Below, one piece after another: positions 1-7,746 of a DNA stretch of 37,723 bases. The notes beneath the pieces are model-generated. The model had not been told where the DNA came from. It saw nothing but the letters and a program-made list of their open reading frames with translations, and did no database searches. Position 1 is the first letter of the stretch. The number at the start of each line of letters is the position of its first letter. The position numbers were made by a program, and so were the translations under genes. Source of the stretch: Sphingobacteriales bacterium 44-15. GTDB taxonomy: Bacteria; Bacteroidota; Bacteroidia; Chitinophagales; Chitinophagaceae. The stretch is from positions 1 through 37,723 of the forward strand of contig MKWG01000040.1 in the NCBI GenBank assembly GCA_001899685.1, in the 5' to 3' direction.

Positions 1-60
1 GGGGGCTCTCTTGTCATGGTATTACAGATTTTTTTGTTATAAATCTGTCTACTTATATCA

Positions 61-137
61 GGACATGACAGAGCTGTCAGCAGCCACACAGCCCATAGCT
101 TATAGCTGACACCCCATACCTCATCGCCGATAGCCTT
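61..137. repeat. Degenerate repeat of AGCTAT/GATAGC-type words downstream of the TamB gene
   Basis: The 140 bases before the end of the TamB-like gene contain no gene. Short related words such as ATAGCTTATAGCTGAC and CCGATAGCC recur here, and a TGACAG/CTGTCA inverted pair lies at the left side. The same vocabulary appears at 34829-34920, so this may be a decayed copy of that element. A separate AT-rich hairpin (8-bp arms, 24-31 and 41-48) lies further left but has no U tract, so I do not call it a terminator. Confidence 0.3.
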
Positions 138-140
138 ATC

Positions 141-3100
141 TCAGAATAATCTTACCACTGTTGAATCACTTGTCTCCGTAGTATCCCCTGATTTAGGTGG
201 TGTCTGTTTTTTTCTTTTTAAATATTCGGGGTCAAATTCGGTGCGGAAAGAAATGCTCCCTCCTGCGCGGTTACGCTTACCTGTAGTTGATAATGCGTCA
301 AAATTGCTCCTGTAAAAACAGCTTACCCTGAATTTTCCATCCGGGGTGATCTTATATTCGGCGGTAACGTCGGGAAGGAACAGGAAGTTGGTGCTTTGCG
401 CATTCAATGCAGCCTGGGACCCGCTGCTTACAAAATTAAAATCGCTGCCAAAAGTTATTACAAGCTTATCGTTGAGTAACGATTTGATGAATTGCAGGCT
501 TACATTATCACGGGTAAGGTTCACTGTATTCCCCAGACCGGCGCCGGTCCCTGTAGGGTCAATAGAGGCGCGGGTATAATTAAAGGTTACGCTAAGGGAC
601 GGGTCTTTGAATATCCCGTACAATAGGGTTTTCAGAGAACTGGTGAGATAACCTGAGATGTATTCCGAAATAGTGTTGAATGCGAAGGTAGTAGCGTCAG
701 TTTGCTGCACATTATATTGCCCGATCGGAGCAAAGCTCCTGAATACGATCAGGTACGCCACCTGCTTATTTTTTTCGTTATCGTCGTTATTGATACGTTG
801 CAGGTCGCCAAGCAAACGCTGACTGTTTTTTACATCACTGTTGGGCGGAAGCGAGATGTCAAAAAGTATATCCGGTTTTACGAGCGATCCGGTGAGTGTG
901 CACAGCACATCTATATCTGTGCGCTCTCCCTTCAGCCTGCTTAATTCCGGGTCAGAAGTCTGACCCTGCTCGGCATATAGCGAGCTGAGCTTGACATCAT
1001 TAGCCACATATTTGGCTTTCAGGTTGATCTCAGCTTTATAAGGATCTCCATCCCAGCGTATATAGCTTCCTTCATCGGGCATAAGCACAAAAGGCTTTTT
1101 AAAGATTTCCTGGAAGCTGAACCGGTAATATCCCCGATCAATGGAATATTTGCCGTTTATGGTAAAAGGAGCATTAGTGCCGGTACGCATGCGGATATTG
1201 CCGCTTCCTGTTGCTTCAATAATATCACCGGTAATTTCGTCGAGCACCATATACATGCGCGTGAGGCTGTTGGCTGTAAGGTTAAGATCAATATTCAGAT
1301 CGGACGATAACCTGCCGAGCGAATCGAGGTTCATCTCCCTGCCGTATTGTTTCCAGATGATATAGTCAGCATTTGCACTTTCCTTGGAAGAAGCAGATGT
1401 AATATAGATGCTTGAGCTGTCTACAGGTTCCCCGGTTATAGACATCCGCATATCATTATCAGGTCCTCTCAGCCTGAAGTTCGCTTTTCCGATAGCTTTG
1501 CCATAGAAGGTGCTGTTGTCATTGCGCGTGGTATTCAGCAGGAGCAGCCGGTTGGTATTGATACTGATATTGTAAACAAAATCCCTGAAGTTGTTGTGCT
1601 CAATATCGCCGGTAAGAATGGCGGAGTTGCGTGCCGCTTTGTTGGCCGCGCTGAGCGTATCATTGATCGTTATAGTCCCAAAATCTATTTTTCCCGGTGT
1701 AAATACAAAGCTGGCAGTGTCAAACCTGTAGGTACATTGTGTATATAGTACTTTGAGGCTGCCATTGTCTACATGAATGTTGCCGGTATAGGAAGGGCTG
1801 CTTACGTTGCCGGCTACCCGCAGGTTACCGGTAGCCACCCCTTTGATATTACCAAATATTGATCCTAAATATTCTTCAAGAAAGTGAATGCTGGTATGGT
1901 CAAAATTAGCATTGGCGTTCACCTGCTGATTCAGGGAGTCGGATGCATCATAAGAGCCTGCAATGCTGAACTTGTAATTTTTGTTATTGGAAATAGCCTC
2001 GTAAATGGCTTTTTTATTACGATCATCCCAGGCTCCCGTAACATCCACAGTGCCCACCGAATCGTTCTCAAGCCGCAACTGTTCGGTTTTAAGGTCTGCA
2101 GATATATACATGTTCCGGAAAGCATCTTCGAAAGTGATGCTGCCCGTAGCCAGCCCTTCTATGCGAGGCTGCTTTATTACCAGGGGGAGGAAATCTCCTA
2201 TATTCAGCTTTTTTATCTCCACTACAATATCATCCCAGGTGCCTACATCTGAGTGTCTGGTAACTACTGATATTTCCTGGTCGCCGTTAGTGAATTTTAC
2301 ATTCCTGGCATCCACGTAAGTTCTGCTCAGGGTCAGCTCACCTCCATCGTTTATCTTCCATGTCTTATCATTCAGTACGATGCTGGATGGATCAAAATGG
2401 ATTTTCACACCATCCTCAAGATTGGTGATCTCTGCGGAAAGCCTCGCGTCGTTTATAGTTTGCGTAGCGGCAGTAACTATGCTGAGCCGGGATACATTAT
2501 TGGCAGAGGCAATGGCTATTTTGCTGCCAGGGAATTGAAGACTGTCGTTGACAATAGTATTACCTATAACACTGGTTAATTTAAGACTATCCATATTGCC
2601 CTGGCCGGTGAGCCTGAAATCCTGCACGCCTATATTTTTGTAAGCGGCGTAAGGGATCATTGCGCTGACCGCCATAAGATTGGTTTCCGAATTGAGCGAC
2701 CCAACGATTGTGCTATTGTTAAAGCCTTTCAGCCCCGGGTCAATGAGCGTCAGGTACTGGTCAATATTCTTTACATCGAGCTGAAAAAGAAAATTCTGGT
2801 TCCTGATAACCTTAGCCGGCGGTGGTATATAAGCAGGGTAATATTTATTTAAAAATTGCTTTACTGCATCAGGCAGTTCATGAATATTGAAGTTACCCAT
2901 CAGGAAAGCGGACGCTTCCGTATTTCTTAGTTGTAATATCTTCTGCTGATCAATAACATGAGAGGATAAGGTAAGCGTATCAAATACAAAGGTCTGATCG
3001 TTGCGGGTAACAGCTACATCATACAATGCAACCGTTCCCAGGAAGTTATCAATATTGTCGCCGTTGAAGTTCATATCAAACTTCCCGATCACATTCATAT

Positions 3101-4937
3101 CGGATTTTGAAAAATGTAAGGCTTTGAGGTTGCTTCTCTGCAGATCTGCGAAGAAATTAAATTCGGGCTTTGACCCGTTAAAATCTATGTCCCCATCCAG
3201 TGAAGCAATGACATTCGGATCATTGATTTTAACAAAACCATTGAAGAGCTTTTTATCCATCATTCCGTTCACAGTAATATTCTGGTAATTGTAGTTGTTA
3301 TATTCCAGTGCTGTGAATTTCCCGTCAAGCGCAGTGCTCAGGGTTGCTGAACTGAACCCCTTACCTTTAATATGGCCTTCAAAGGAGACGGCTCCAAGTG
3401 CATCTTCCTCAAGCAACCTGCCAAGCTGAAAATCAGCGGTGGCTATTTTGCCTGAATATACAGGAGCGCCACGTGAAGGGATTTTCATATTGATATCCGA
3501 CACAATCGTTCCAAGATTGGTCTGGATGGTTCCATAAGTAACAAAATCCCGGAGAAACCCCGTAAAGCTTCCCCTGAACTGGAGATAATTTATGGTGCTC
3601 AGTTTAGGGGATGTGATGTCTTTCAGATCAGGAAAAAACGTAACAGCATCTGTATAACTTGTCCTGAAATCATTAGCCCTGAAATCTATATACGTTGAAT
3701 CAATGTCCGGTAACCCGATCATTTTAATGTCCCCGTTCAGGCGACTCTCTTTTCCTGATTCTACTACAAAATTCTTTGCGCTCAGGTTTTCAATGGTACC
3801 TTTTACGTCTCCTGATATCGTTATCAGCTTATTCCAGCTTTTGAGCGCCGGCGCAAAATAAGCGATATCCCTGCTGTGTAAAGTGCTGTTCTTAAACTTA
3901 CCTTCCAGCCTCACTTTCGAGATGAAATCATTCATGTCGTCATCAAAATCGTCGTAGCGCATGGAATAATAACGGCTGAGATGACTGTAAGGCGTACGGA
4001 TATCCAGGTTGTCAAATATCATTGCTCCGGGCTCCATCCTGAACTTAGAAGTGAGTGCGTTGACAACAAAACCTGACCGCTCTTTTGTGCTCAGCTTCAT
4101 GTCGGCTGTTAAGGTGTCTTTTTGCAGCATCACTCTTTTCAGGCTGCCGTTAATGGCATAAAAGTGAATATGGCCGTCGTCAAAATAATCGTATACTTTC
4201 CTGTTAATTTTTTTATCGCTTTTAAATGCACCGTTGTTCATGATCAGGTCAGCGATCGCGAGGTCCCATCCGTCTGCGTTGAAGGGTTTTTGGAGTGAAT
4301 CCTGTTTTTGCCGGAAGGCGGCGAGCGCAGCGCTCCGGGGTCTTTTTGCGGGATAATCGTATATGCTGAACACCGGGTCATCTATACGGAGGGTCTTGAT
4401 ATGTACCCTTTTTTCAGGCAGGTTAATATCGTCTGCTGTTAGCGAAAGCTCACCCACCATGAGCTCAAGGTCCTGTCCGCGCCACTCATCCCTTTGCCGG
4501 AAACGCACGTTCTTCATGTCCATCCGGTCAAGGAGCAGTGTGATCTCCTTTTTCTTTTTTGCCGAAGGAGAAGGAGATGTAAAATAGTCCGCTATGAACT
4601 GGTAGTTCCATACAGAGTCAATCCGGTGCAGGTCAACAATGGCATTTTCCAGCCCTATATATTTCAGTTCTGTCTTGTCTTTCAGGAAAAACCAGTCCGT
4701 GATATTTACTTTTATTTTACCTGCATACAGCAGCGTGTCTTTTTTAATTTGATCTTCTATATACACGCCGTCAAGGTTCATGGTATTGAACAGCGTAAAA
4801 TCTACATGCCGGATGGCAACCTTTGTTTTAAGCCCTTTGGATAATTGTCCGGTTACGATGCGGACAAGAAAGTTTTGAAAAGGAGTTGTATTCACTAAAA
4901 TTGCTGTCAATACTATGATAAACAGCAGCGATAGCAC
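141..4937 (-). CDS. TamB-like translocation/assembly module protein (DUF490), very large
   Basis: This 1598-residue protein has one N-terminal membrane segment (about residues 1-15) followed by a long stretch of short beta strands with no catalytic motif. That is the build of AsmA/TamB-type inner-membrane-anchored periplasmic bridges, which move phospholipid or help outer-membrane protein assembly. The last 450 or so residues look like the TamB C-terminal domain, with an amphipathic piece (ISEYISGYLTSSLKTLLYG) and outer-membrane-like strands near the end. The length fits Bacteroidota homologues, which are longer than E. coli TamB (1259). The first usable start is GTG at 4937; in-frame sequence upstream reads as 14 more basic/hydrophobic codons before a TAA at 4980-4982 but offers no ATG, GTG or TTG, so the true start may be non-standard. 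No TamA-like gene is adjacent. The family call is firm; the exact role is inferred. Confidence 0.85.
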   Translation of the reverse strand: MLSLLFIIVLTAILVNTTPFQNFLVRIVTGQLSKGLKTKVAIRHVDFTLFNTMNLDGVYIEDQIKKDTLLYAGKIKVNITDWFFLKDKTELKYIGLENAIVDLHRIDSVWNYQFIADYFTSPSPSAKKKKEITLLLDRMDMKNVRFRQRDEWRGQDLELMVGELSLTADDINLPEKRVHIKTLRIDDPVFSIYDYPAKRPRSAALAAFRQKQDSLQKPFNADGWDLAIADLIMNNGAFKSDKKINRKVYDYFDDGHIHFYAINGSLKRVMLQKDTLTADMKLSTKERSGFVVNALTSKFRMEPGAMIFDNLDIRTPYSHLSRYYSMRYDDFDDDMNDFISKVRLEGKFKNSTLHSRDIAYFAPALKSWNKLITISGDVKGTIENLSAKNFVVESGKESRLNGDIKMIGLPDIDSTYIDFRANDFRTSYTDAVTFFPDLKDITSPKLSTINYLQFRGSFTGFLRDFVTYGTIQTNLGTIVSDINMKIPSRGAPVYSGKIATADFQLGRLLEEDALGAVSFEGHIKGKGFSSATLSTALDGKFTALEYNNYNYQNITVNGMMDKKLFNGFVKINDPNVIASLDGDIDFNGSKPEFNFFADLQRSNLKALHFSKSDMNVIGKFDMNFNGDNIDNFLGTVALYDVAVTRNDQTFVFDTLTLSSHVIDQQKILQLRNTEASAFLMGNFNIHELPDAVKQFLNKYYPAYIPPPAKVIRNQNFLFQLDVKNIDQYLTLIDPGLKGFNNSTIVGSLNSETNLMAVSAMIPYAAYKNIGVQDFRLTGQGNMDSLKLTSVIGNTIVNDSLQFPGSKIAIASANNVSRLSIVTAATQTINDARLSAEITNLEDGVKIHFDPSSIVLNDKTWKINDGGELTLSRTYVDARNVKFTNGDQEISVVTRHSDVGTWDDIVVEIKKLNIGDFLPLVIKQPRIEGLATGSITFEDAFRNMYISADLKTEQLRLENDSVGTVDVTGAWDDRNKKAIYEAISNNKNYKFSIAGSYDASDSLNQQVNANANFDHTSIHFLEEYLGSIFGNIKGVATGNLRVAGNVSSPSYTGNIHVDNGSLKVLYTQCTYRFDTASFVFTPGKIDFGTITINDTLSAANKAARNSAILTGDIEHNNFRDFVYNISINTNRLLLLNTTRNDNSTFYGKAIGKANFRLRGPDNDMRMSITGEPVDSSSIYITSASSKESANADYIIWKQYGREMNLDSLGRLSSDLNIDLNLTANSLTRMYMVLDEITGDIIEATGSGNIRMRTGTNAPFTINGKYSIDRGYYRFSFQEIFKKPFVLMPDEGSYIRWDGDPYKAEINLKAKYVANDVKLSSLYAEQGQTSDPELSRLKGERTDIDVLCTLTGSLVKPDILFDISLPPNSDVKNSQRLLGDLQRINNDDNEKNKQVAYLIVFRSFAPIGQYNVQQTDATTFAFNTISEYISGYLTSSLKTLLYGIFKDPSLSVTFNYTRASIDPTGTGAGLGNTVNLTRDNVSLQFIKSLLNDKLVITFGSDFNFVSSGSQAALNAQSTNFLFLPDVTAEYKITPDGKFRVSCFYRSNFDALSTTGKRNRAGGSISFRTEFDPEYLKRKKQTPPKSGDTTETSDSTVVRLF

Positions 4938-5124
4938 GGCGATTTTTAATATTTTGAATACAGTTTTCAGGCTGGAGCGTTAATTTGTAAAATTACTTAA
5001 ACCAAAGCTATGCGCAAATTCAGGGCCAGGATAAATCATAACTTTTACATTTTTGAAACAACGGCCTTACACAGGTGCCATAGTGTTATCTTATGTCAAA
5101 TGGGGTGCATAGAGTTGGGCAGGC

Positions 5125-5664
5125 TTATTGTTTTGGGTTTTCCGACATCATGCGGTTATAGTCATCAGATTTCCCTTTTGCTATGGAAAGGCTTTGCCAT
5201 TTGTTGCCCCGCAATAATTTCCCGATATATACAATTTGTCCTACATGGTAGGGATAATGTGCAATCTGCCGGTTAATGGCATCTAGAGCAATAAGGGACT
5301 CCGTACGGATATGGATGGTTTTGAGCAGGTCTTCTTCTTTCAGGCTCTGCAGCGCATCAATAAAACAATTCCACCCTTTCTCCCATATTTCCATCAGTTG
5401 CGCCCTGCTAAACTCCCGGCTATTAAATTCTTTATCACGGTTACGCCAGTTTTTTTCCCCATCTTCCGTAAGAAAGCCGGTCCACCTGCTCAGCATGTTC
5501 CCGCTCATGTGCTGTATGATAATGGCAATACTGTTGGATTGAGGATCAGGCTGATAGTGAAAATCCCGGTCTTCCAACTGGCCAAAAGTTTTTTCTGCAA
5601 GGATCTTATAGTACTTTACCCTTGAAATGGCAGATGCAAGAAAAATATTGCCTAAGGAATCCAT
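5125..5664 (-). CDS. DinB-like DUF1572 family protein
   Basis: The protein is about 179 residues from the chosen ATG at 5664 (starts MDSLGNIFLASAISRVKYY). It is mostly helical and carries the histidines expected of the DinB/YfiT-like four-helix bundle: H52 in the IIQHMSGN segment, and H136 and H140 in AHYPYH, placed to bind one metal ion. DinB-fold proteins include thiol-dependent S-transferases and many uncharacterised stress proteins; DUF1572 has no firm function. The frame stays open to an ATG at 5718, but the extra 18 residues look unlike the family start, so I prefer the internal ATG. It is divergent from the DUF937-like gene. Function unknown; family call fairly sure. Confidence 0.75.
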   Translation of the reverse strand: MDSLGNIFLASAISRVKYYKILAEKTFGQLEDRDFHYQPDPQSNSIAIIIQHMSGNMLSRWTGFLTEDGEKNWRNRDKEFNSREFSRAQLMEIWEKGWNCFIDALQSLKEEDLLKTIHIRTESLIALDAINRQIAHYPYHVGQIVYIGKLLRGNKWQSLSIAKGKSDDYNRMMSENPKQ

Positions 5665-5767
5665 AATGCACTTATTAAAAGATGAATGTTGTGAGAAATT
5701 AAAATTAATGGAATACAACGTTTATCTTTAAAAAAGCGACTTTTTGTGTAAAATAAAATTTAAAAAT

Positions 5768-6337
5768 ATGCTTGAAAATCTATTAGACCTGGTGAAGCAG
5801 CAGGCGGGTGAAGCCATTGTTAATAATCCTGCCATCCCCAACCACCAGAATGATGCAGCTATTGCTGAAGCGTCCGGCTCCATTGCAGGCGGTTTACAGG
5901 ACTTATTCTCCCAGCAGGGAGGATTAAAAGACATTATGAAAATGTTCGGCGGTCAGGATCAGGGAGCTGCCACTAATAATATTACGCAGCATCTTTCCGG
6001 CGGGCTTGTTCAAAACCTGATGTCTAAATTCGGGCTCGACAGCCAGTCGGCAGGTAGTATTGCCGGTAGCCTTATACCTGGTGTATTAAGCAATCTCGTA
6101 AGTAAAACAAATGACCCCAATGACAGTAGTTTTTCCCTACAGAATATTTTCAACAGCTTTTCCGGCGGGCAAACCTCCGGTATGGATATTGCCGGTTTGA
6201 TGTCTAAGCTGAAAAGCGGTGCGCTTGATCTTGACGGCGATGGGGATACCGATCTGCAGGATATTATGCTGATGATGAGTAAATCCGGCGGAGCAGGCGG
6301 AATACTTAATAAGCTGAAAGGATTTTTTGGCAACTGA
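5768..6337 (+). CDS. DUF937-like protein with C-terminal EF-hand/dockerin-type loop
   Basis: The 189-residue protein starts at ATG 5768 (MLENLLDLVKQQAGEAIV); the frame is open 8 codons further up but those are AT-rich leader-like codons. It is rich in Gly, Ser, Asn and Gln, with repeated amphipathic helices such as LVQNLMSKFGLDSQSAGS, resembling DUF937/YidB-like proteins. Near the end, residues about 154-166 read DLDGDGDTDLQDI, a clear calcium-binding loop of EF-hand or dockerin type. No signal peptide is visible. TATCTTTA at 5723-5730 resembles a Bacteroidota -7 promoter element. A hairpin follows at 6359-6385. The function is not known; calcium binding is inferred from the loop alone. Confidence 0.7.
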   Translation: MLENLLDLVKQQAGEAIVNNPAIPNHQNDAAIAEASGSIAGGLQDLFSQQGGLKDIMKMFGGQDQGAATNNITQHLSGGLVQNLMSKFGLDSQSAGSIAGSLIPGVLSNLVSKTNDPNDSSFSLQNIFNSFSGGQTSGMDIAGLMSKLKSGALDLDGDGDTDLQDIMLMMSKSGGAGGILNKLKGFFGN

Positions 6338-6358
6338 TCTTTCAGGTATATAATGGTG

Positions 6359-6385
6359 AAAGAGGGGAAATTGTCTCCTCTCTTT
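6359..6385 (+). terminator. Possible weak terminator hairpin after the DUF937-like gene
   Basis: The arms AAAGAGGGGA (6359-6368) and TCCTCTCTTT (6376-6385) pair over 10 bases with one G-U pair and a 7-base loop. The hairpin lies 20 nt after the stop codon. There is no immediate U tract, only a TCTTTTT some 10 nt later, so termination is uncertain; it could equally be a leader hairpin of the SMR gene. Confidence 0.3.
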
Positions 6386-6432
6386 CTCTGAATGTCTTTT
6401 TGTATTTATCTTCCCGCCAAATATTATAGTAT

Positions 6433-6759
6433 ATGGCGTGGCTTATCCTGGTTCTTGCCGGTTTTTTTGAGATTGCTTTTACTACCTGTTTAAAAATGAG
6501 CGATAATTTTAAGCACCTGGGATGGAGCATTGGCTTCTTTATCTCTATCACGATGAGCTTTCTTTTGCTCAATAAAGCAATTCAGACCATACCCTTAGGT
6601 ACAAGCTATGCAGTATGGACAGGTATTGGCGCCGTAGGTTCCGTGATAATGGGAATACTGGTTTTCAGGGAGCCGGCAACTTTCTGGCGATTGTTCTTTA
6701 TCTTTTTGCTTATTGCTTCTATAGTGGGATTGAAACTTTCTTCGACAGAAACAGCATGA
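6433..6759 (+). CDS. SMR-family small multidrug/guanidinium-type transporter
   Basis: This 108-residue protein has the four transmembrane helices of the small multidrug resistance family (about residues 2-20, 30-48, 57-77 and 84-103), which work as dual-topology dimers in the inner membrane exchanging cations for protons. The essential helix-1 glutamate is E13 (AGFFEIAF). The signature GTSYAVWTGIGAVGSVIMGIL and the ending IVGLKLSS are closer to Gdx/SugE than to EmrE. However, the helix-1 tryptophan usual in Gdx (EVVW) is replaced by Phe (EIAF), so guanidinium specificity is not assured. I saw no guanidine riboswitch in the 95-nt leader. It appears to be a single-gene unit. Confidence 0.88.
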   Translation: MAWLILVLAGFFEIAFTTCLKMSDNFKHLGWSIGFFISITMSFLLLNKAIQTIPLGTSYAVWTGIGAVGSVIMGILVFREPATFWRLFFIFLLIASIVGLKLSSTETA

Positions 6760-6773
6760 TCAAAGGGGCAGTT

Positions 6774-6833
6774 GTGAGAAGAGAAAAGTGAGACGTGAGA
6801 CACTCCTTTCACATCTATCTTCTCACGTTTCAC
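6774..6833. repeat. Intergenic inverted repeat of GTGAGA/GTGAAA words
   Basis: GTGAGAAGA (6774-6782) is the exact reverse complement of TCTTCTCAC (6818-6826). Between and beyond them, GTGAGACGTGAGAC and CACGTTTCAC continue the pattern imperfectly. It sits between convergent genes (SMR and nucleotidyltransferase) and could act as a bidirectional 3' hairpin. Similar word content recurs at 13749-13853 and 28368-28407. Confidence 0.45.
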
Positions 6834-6875
6834 GATAATATAAAAACATTAATTGATTGATGCAGCATTACAGTC

Positions 6876-7352
6876 TTATTCCGGGTTACTCAATCGTTTT
6901 ATCTTTTCAAGGTATTCCACGTCAATCTGGTCTTTGCTTCTGTTAAAAGCTTTTTTGTTCCTGATGAGATGATTGATATGAAGGAAGGGTACAATAACGT
7001 CTTCAATCTGAGTGTGGGCAGCAAGGGTATAGCATTCATCAAAAGACTGGTCTTCCAGTCCTTTCATTGTTGTCATTATATCTAATACAATCCCTGCCGC
7101 ATAAAAACTGGTCCATCCCGGCACAAACTGCATGGTTTCTATTGACGGGAAGTCTCCGTACTCCAGTTGATCAAATGCCTTTCGTAAGTTTTGACGATTT
7201 TCGAGTGTATCATCAATCCACATATCCAGGTCTTCCGTAATACGGCTATACCCATGAAAACGGGTAGCAAGCCCGCCCACCATTATAAACCGTACATTGT
7301 TCTGGTTGAGCTTCCGCCAAAAGTCCAGCAGGTCTTCATCCATCACATCCAT
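6876..7352 (-). CDS. Nucleotidyltransferase-fold protein (DUF6036/AbiEii-like)
   Basis: The 158-residue protein contains the compact nucleotidyltransferase core: VRFIMVGGLATRFHGYSR (about 19-36), then TEDLDMWID with the two metal-binding acidic residues spaced as DLD, and a third acidic position at VLDIMTT (about 101). This is the minimal fold shared by MNT/AbiEii-type and DUF6036 proteins, some of which act in toxin-antitoxin or abortive-infection systems by transferring nucleotides to targets. Its start lies 18 nt after the stop of the 68-residue protein gene upstream, so the two are surely cotranscribed. No HEPN partner is seen. Fold assignment is good; the biological role is inference. 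Confidence 0.78.
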   Translation of the reverse strand: MDVMDEDLLDFWRKLNQNNVRFIMVGGLATRFHGYSRITEDLDMWIDDTLENRQNLRKAFDQLEYGDFPSIETMQFVPGWTSFYAAGIVLDIMTTMKGLEDQSFDECYTLAAHTQIEDVIVPFLHINHLIRNKKAFNRSKDQIDVEYLEKIKRLSNPE

Positions 7353-7370
7353 AGGCTAAATTATATAGCA

Positions 7371-7577
7371 TTAAATGTTATTCCGCTTTAACATCCTGCT
7401 TCGCCTGATCATCCTGGTAAAGCTTTTCAGTTTTTCGAGGGGGGGAAGAGATGCGTCTCTGAGAAGCCTGTCTTCTTCAGATTCGAAGACAAAACCTGCA
7501 TTCTTGCCATAAGGGGCCTGAGGTTCGTGTACCTCGCCGGAAGATATATTGGGCTTATATTTTTTCGGGGCAGCCAT
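7371..7577 (-). CDS. Small basic hypothetical protein, partner of the nucleotidyltransferase
   Basis: This 68-residue protein starts at ATG 7577 (MAAPKKYKPNISSGEVHE); an ATG two codons earlier lies inside the promoter-proximal bases and is less likely. The first half is polar and probably disordered. The second half has an acidic helix followed by a very basic tail (KLKSFTRMIRRSRMLKRNN), suited to bind nucleic acid or an acidic partner. It is not recognised as a named family. Its stop is 18 nt before the nucleotidyltransferase start, and a near-consensus promoter sits directly in front of its ATG. It could be an antitoxin or an adaptor for the next gene product; there is no direct evidence. 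Confidence 0.6.
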   Translation of the reverse strand: MAAPKKYKPNISSGEVHEPQAPYGKNAGFVFESEEDRLLRDASLPPLEKLKSFTRMIRRSRMLKRNNI

Positions 7578-7580
7578 ACC

Positions 7581-7612
7581 CAAAAATACGCTTTTCCCGG
7601 GCGTATTTCAAA
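7581..7612 (-). promoter_or_regulatory. Bacteroidota-type promoter for the small-protein/nucleotidyltransferase pair
   Basis: On the minus strand, TTTG (7612-7609), a 20-nt spacer and TATTTTTG (7588-7581) match the Bacteroidota primary-sigma consensus TTTG-N19-21-TAnnTTTG. The ATG follows only 3 nt later, so the transcript would be leaderless or nearly so. Confidence 0.6.
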
Positions 7613-7630
7613 TTTTCGCACCATTTTTTG

Positions 7631-7710
7631 AACCACCAAGGCACGGAGACACCAAGGTTCACAAAGGGTTTTCTTTGCACCCTTTGCTTCCCTTGCGTCT
7701 TTGCGTGAAA
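7631..7710. repeat. Degenerate dispersed-type inverted repeat (ACCAAGGCACGGAGACACCAAGG family)
   Basis: The left half (CCACCAAGGCACGGAGACAC) and the reverse complement of the right half (TTTCACGCAAAGACGCAAGG) are imperfect copies of each other, with CAAAGGG and CCCTTTG meeting in the middle. Elements of the type ACCACGAAGGCACGAAGACAC are familiar as intergenic repeats in many genomes. A separate perfect 14-bp palindrome, GCAGGCGCGCCTGC, lies at 7725-7738 just beyond the ggt stop. Confidence 0.5.
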
Positions 7711-7746
7711 ATATCCCATGTTTTGCAGGCGCGCCTGCTTTTCCTG

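Noticed and set aside
5010-5276. Possible + strand small gene beside the DUF1572 gene
   Set aside because: Half of it is antisense to the DUF1572 gene and the translation has no recognisable feature; the remaining sequence looks like ordinary intergenic DNA.
7427-7639. Alternative 70-codon minus-strand frame overlapping the small basic protein
   Set aside because: The other frame has the promoter directly before its ATG and ends 18 nt before the nucleotidyltransferase; this one runs into the repeat region.
7725-7738. GCAGGCGCGCCTGC palindrome as the ggt terminator
   Set aside because: It has no loop and no U tract on the minus strand; kept only as a palindrome within the repeat entry.
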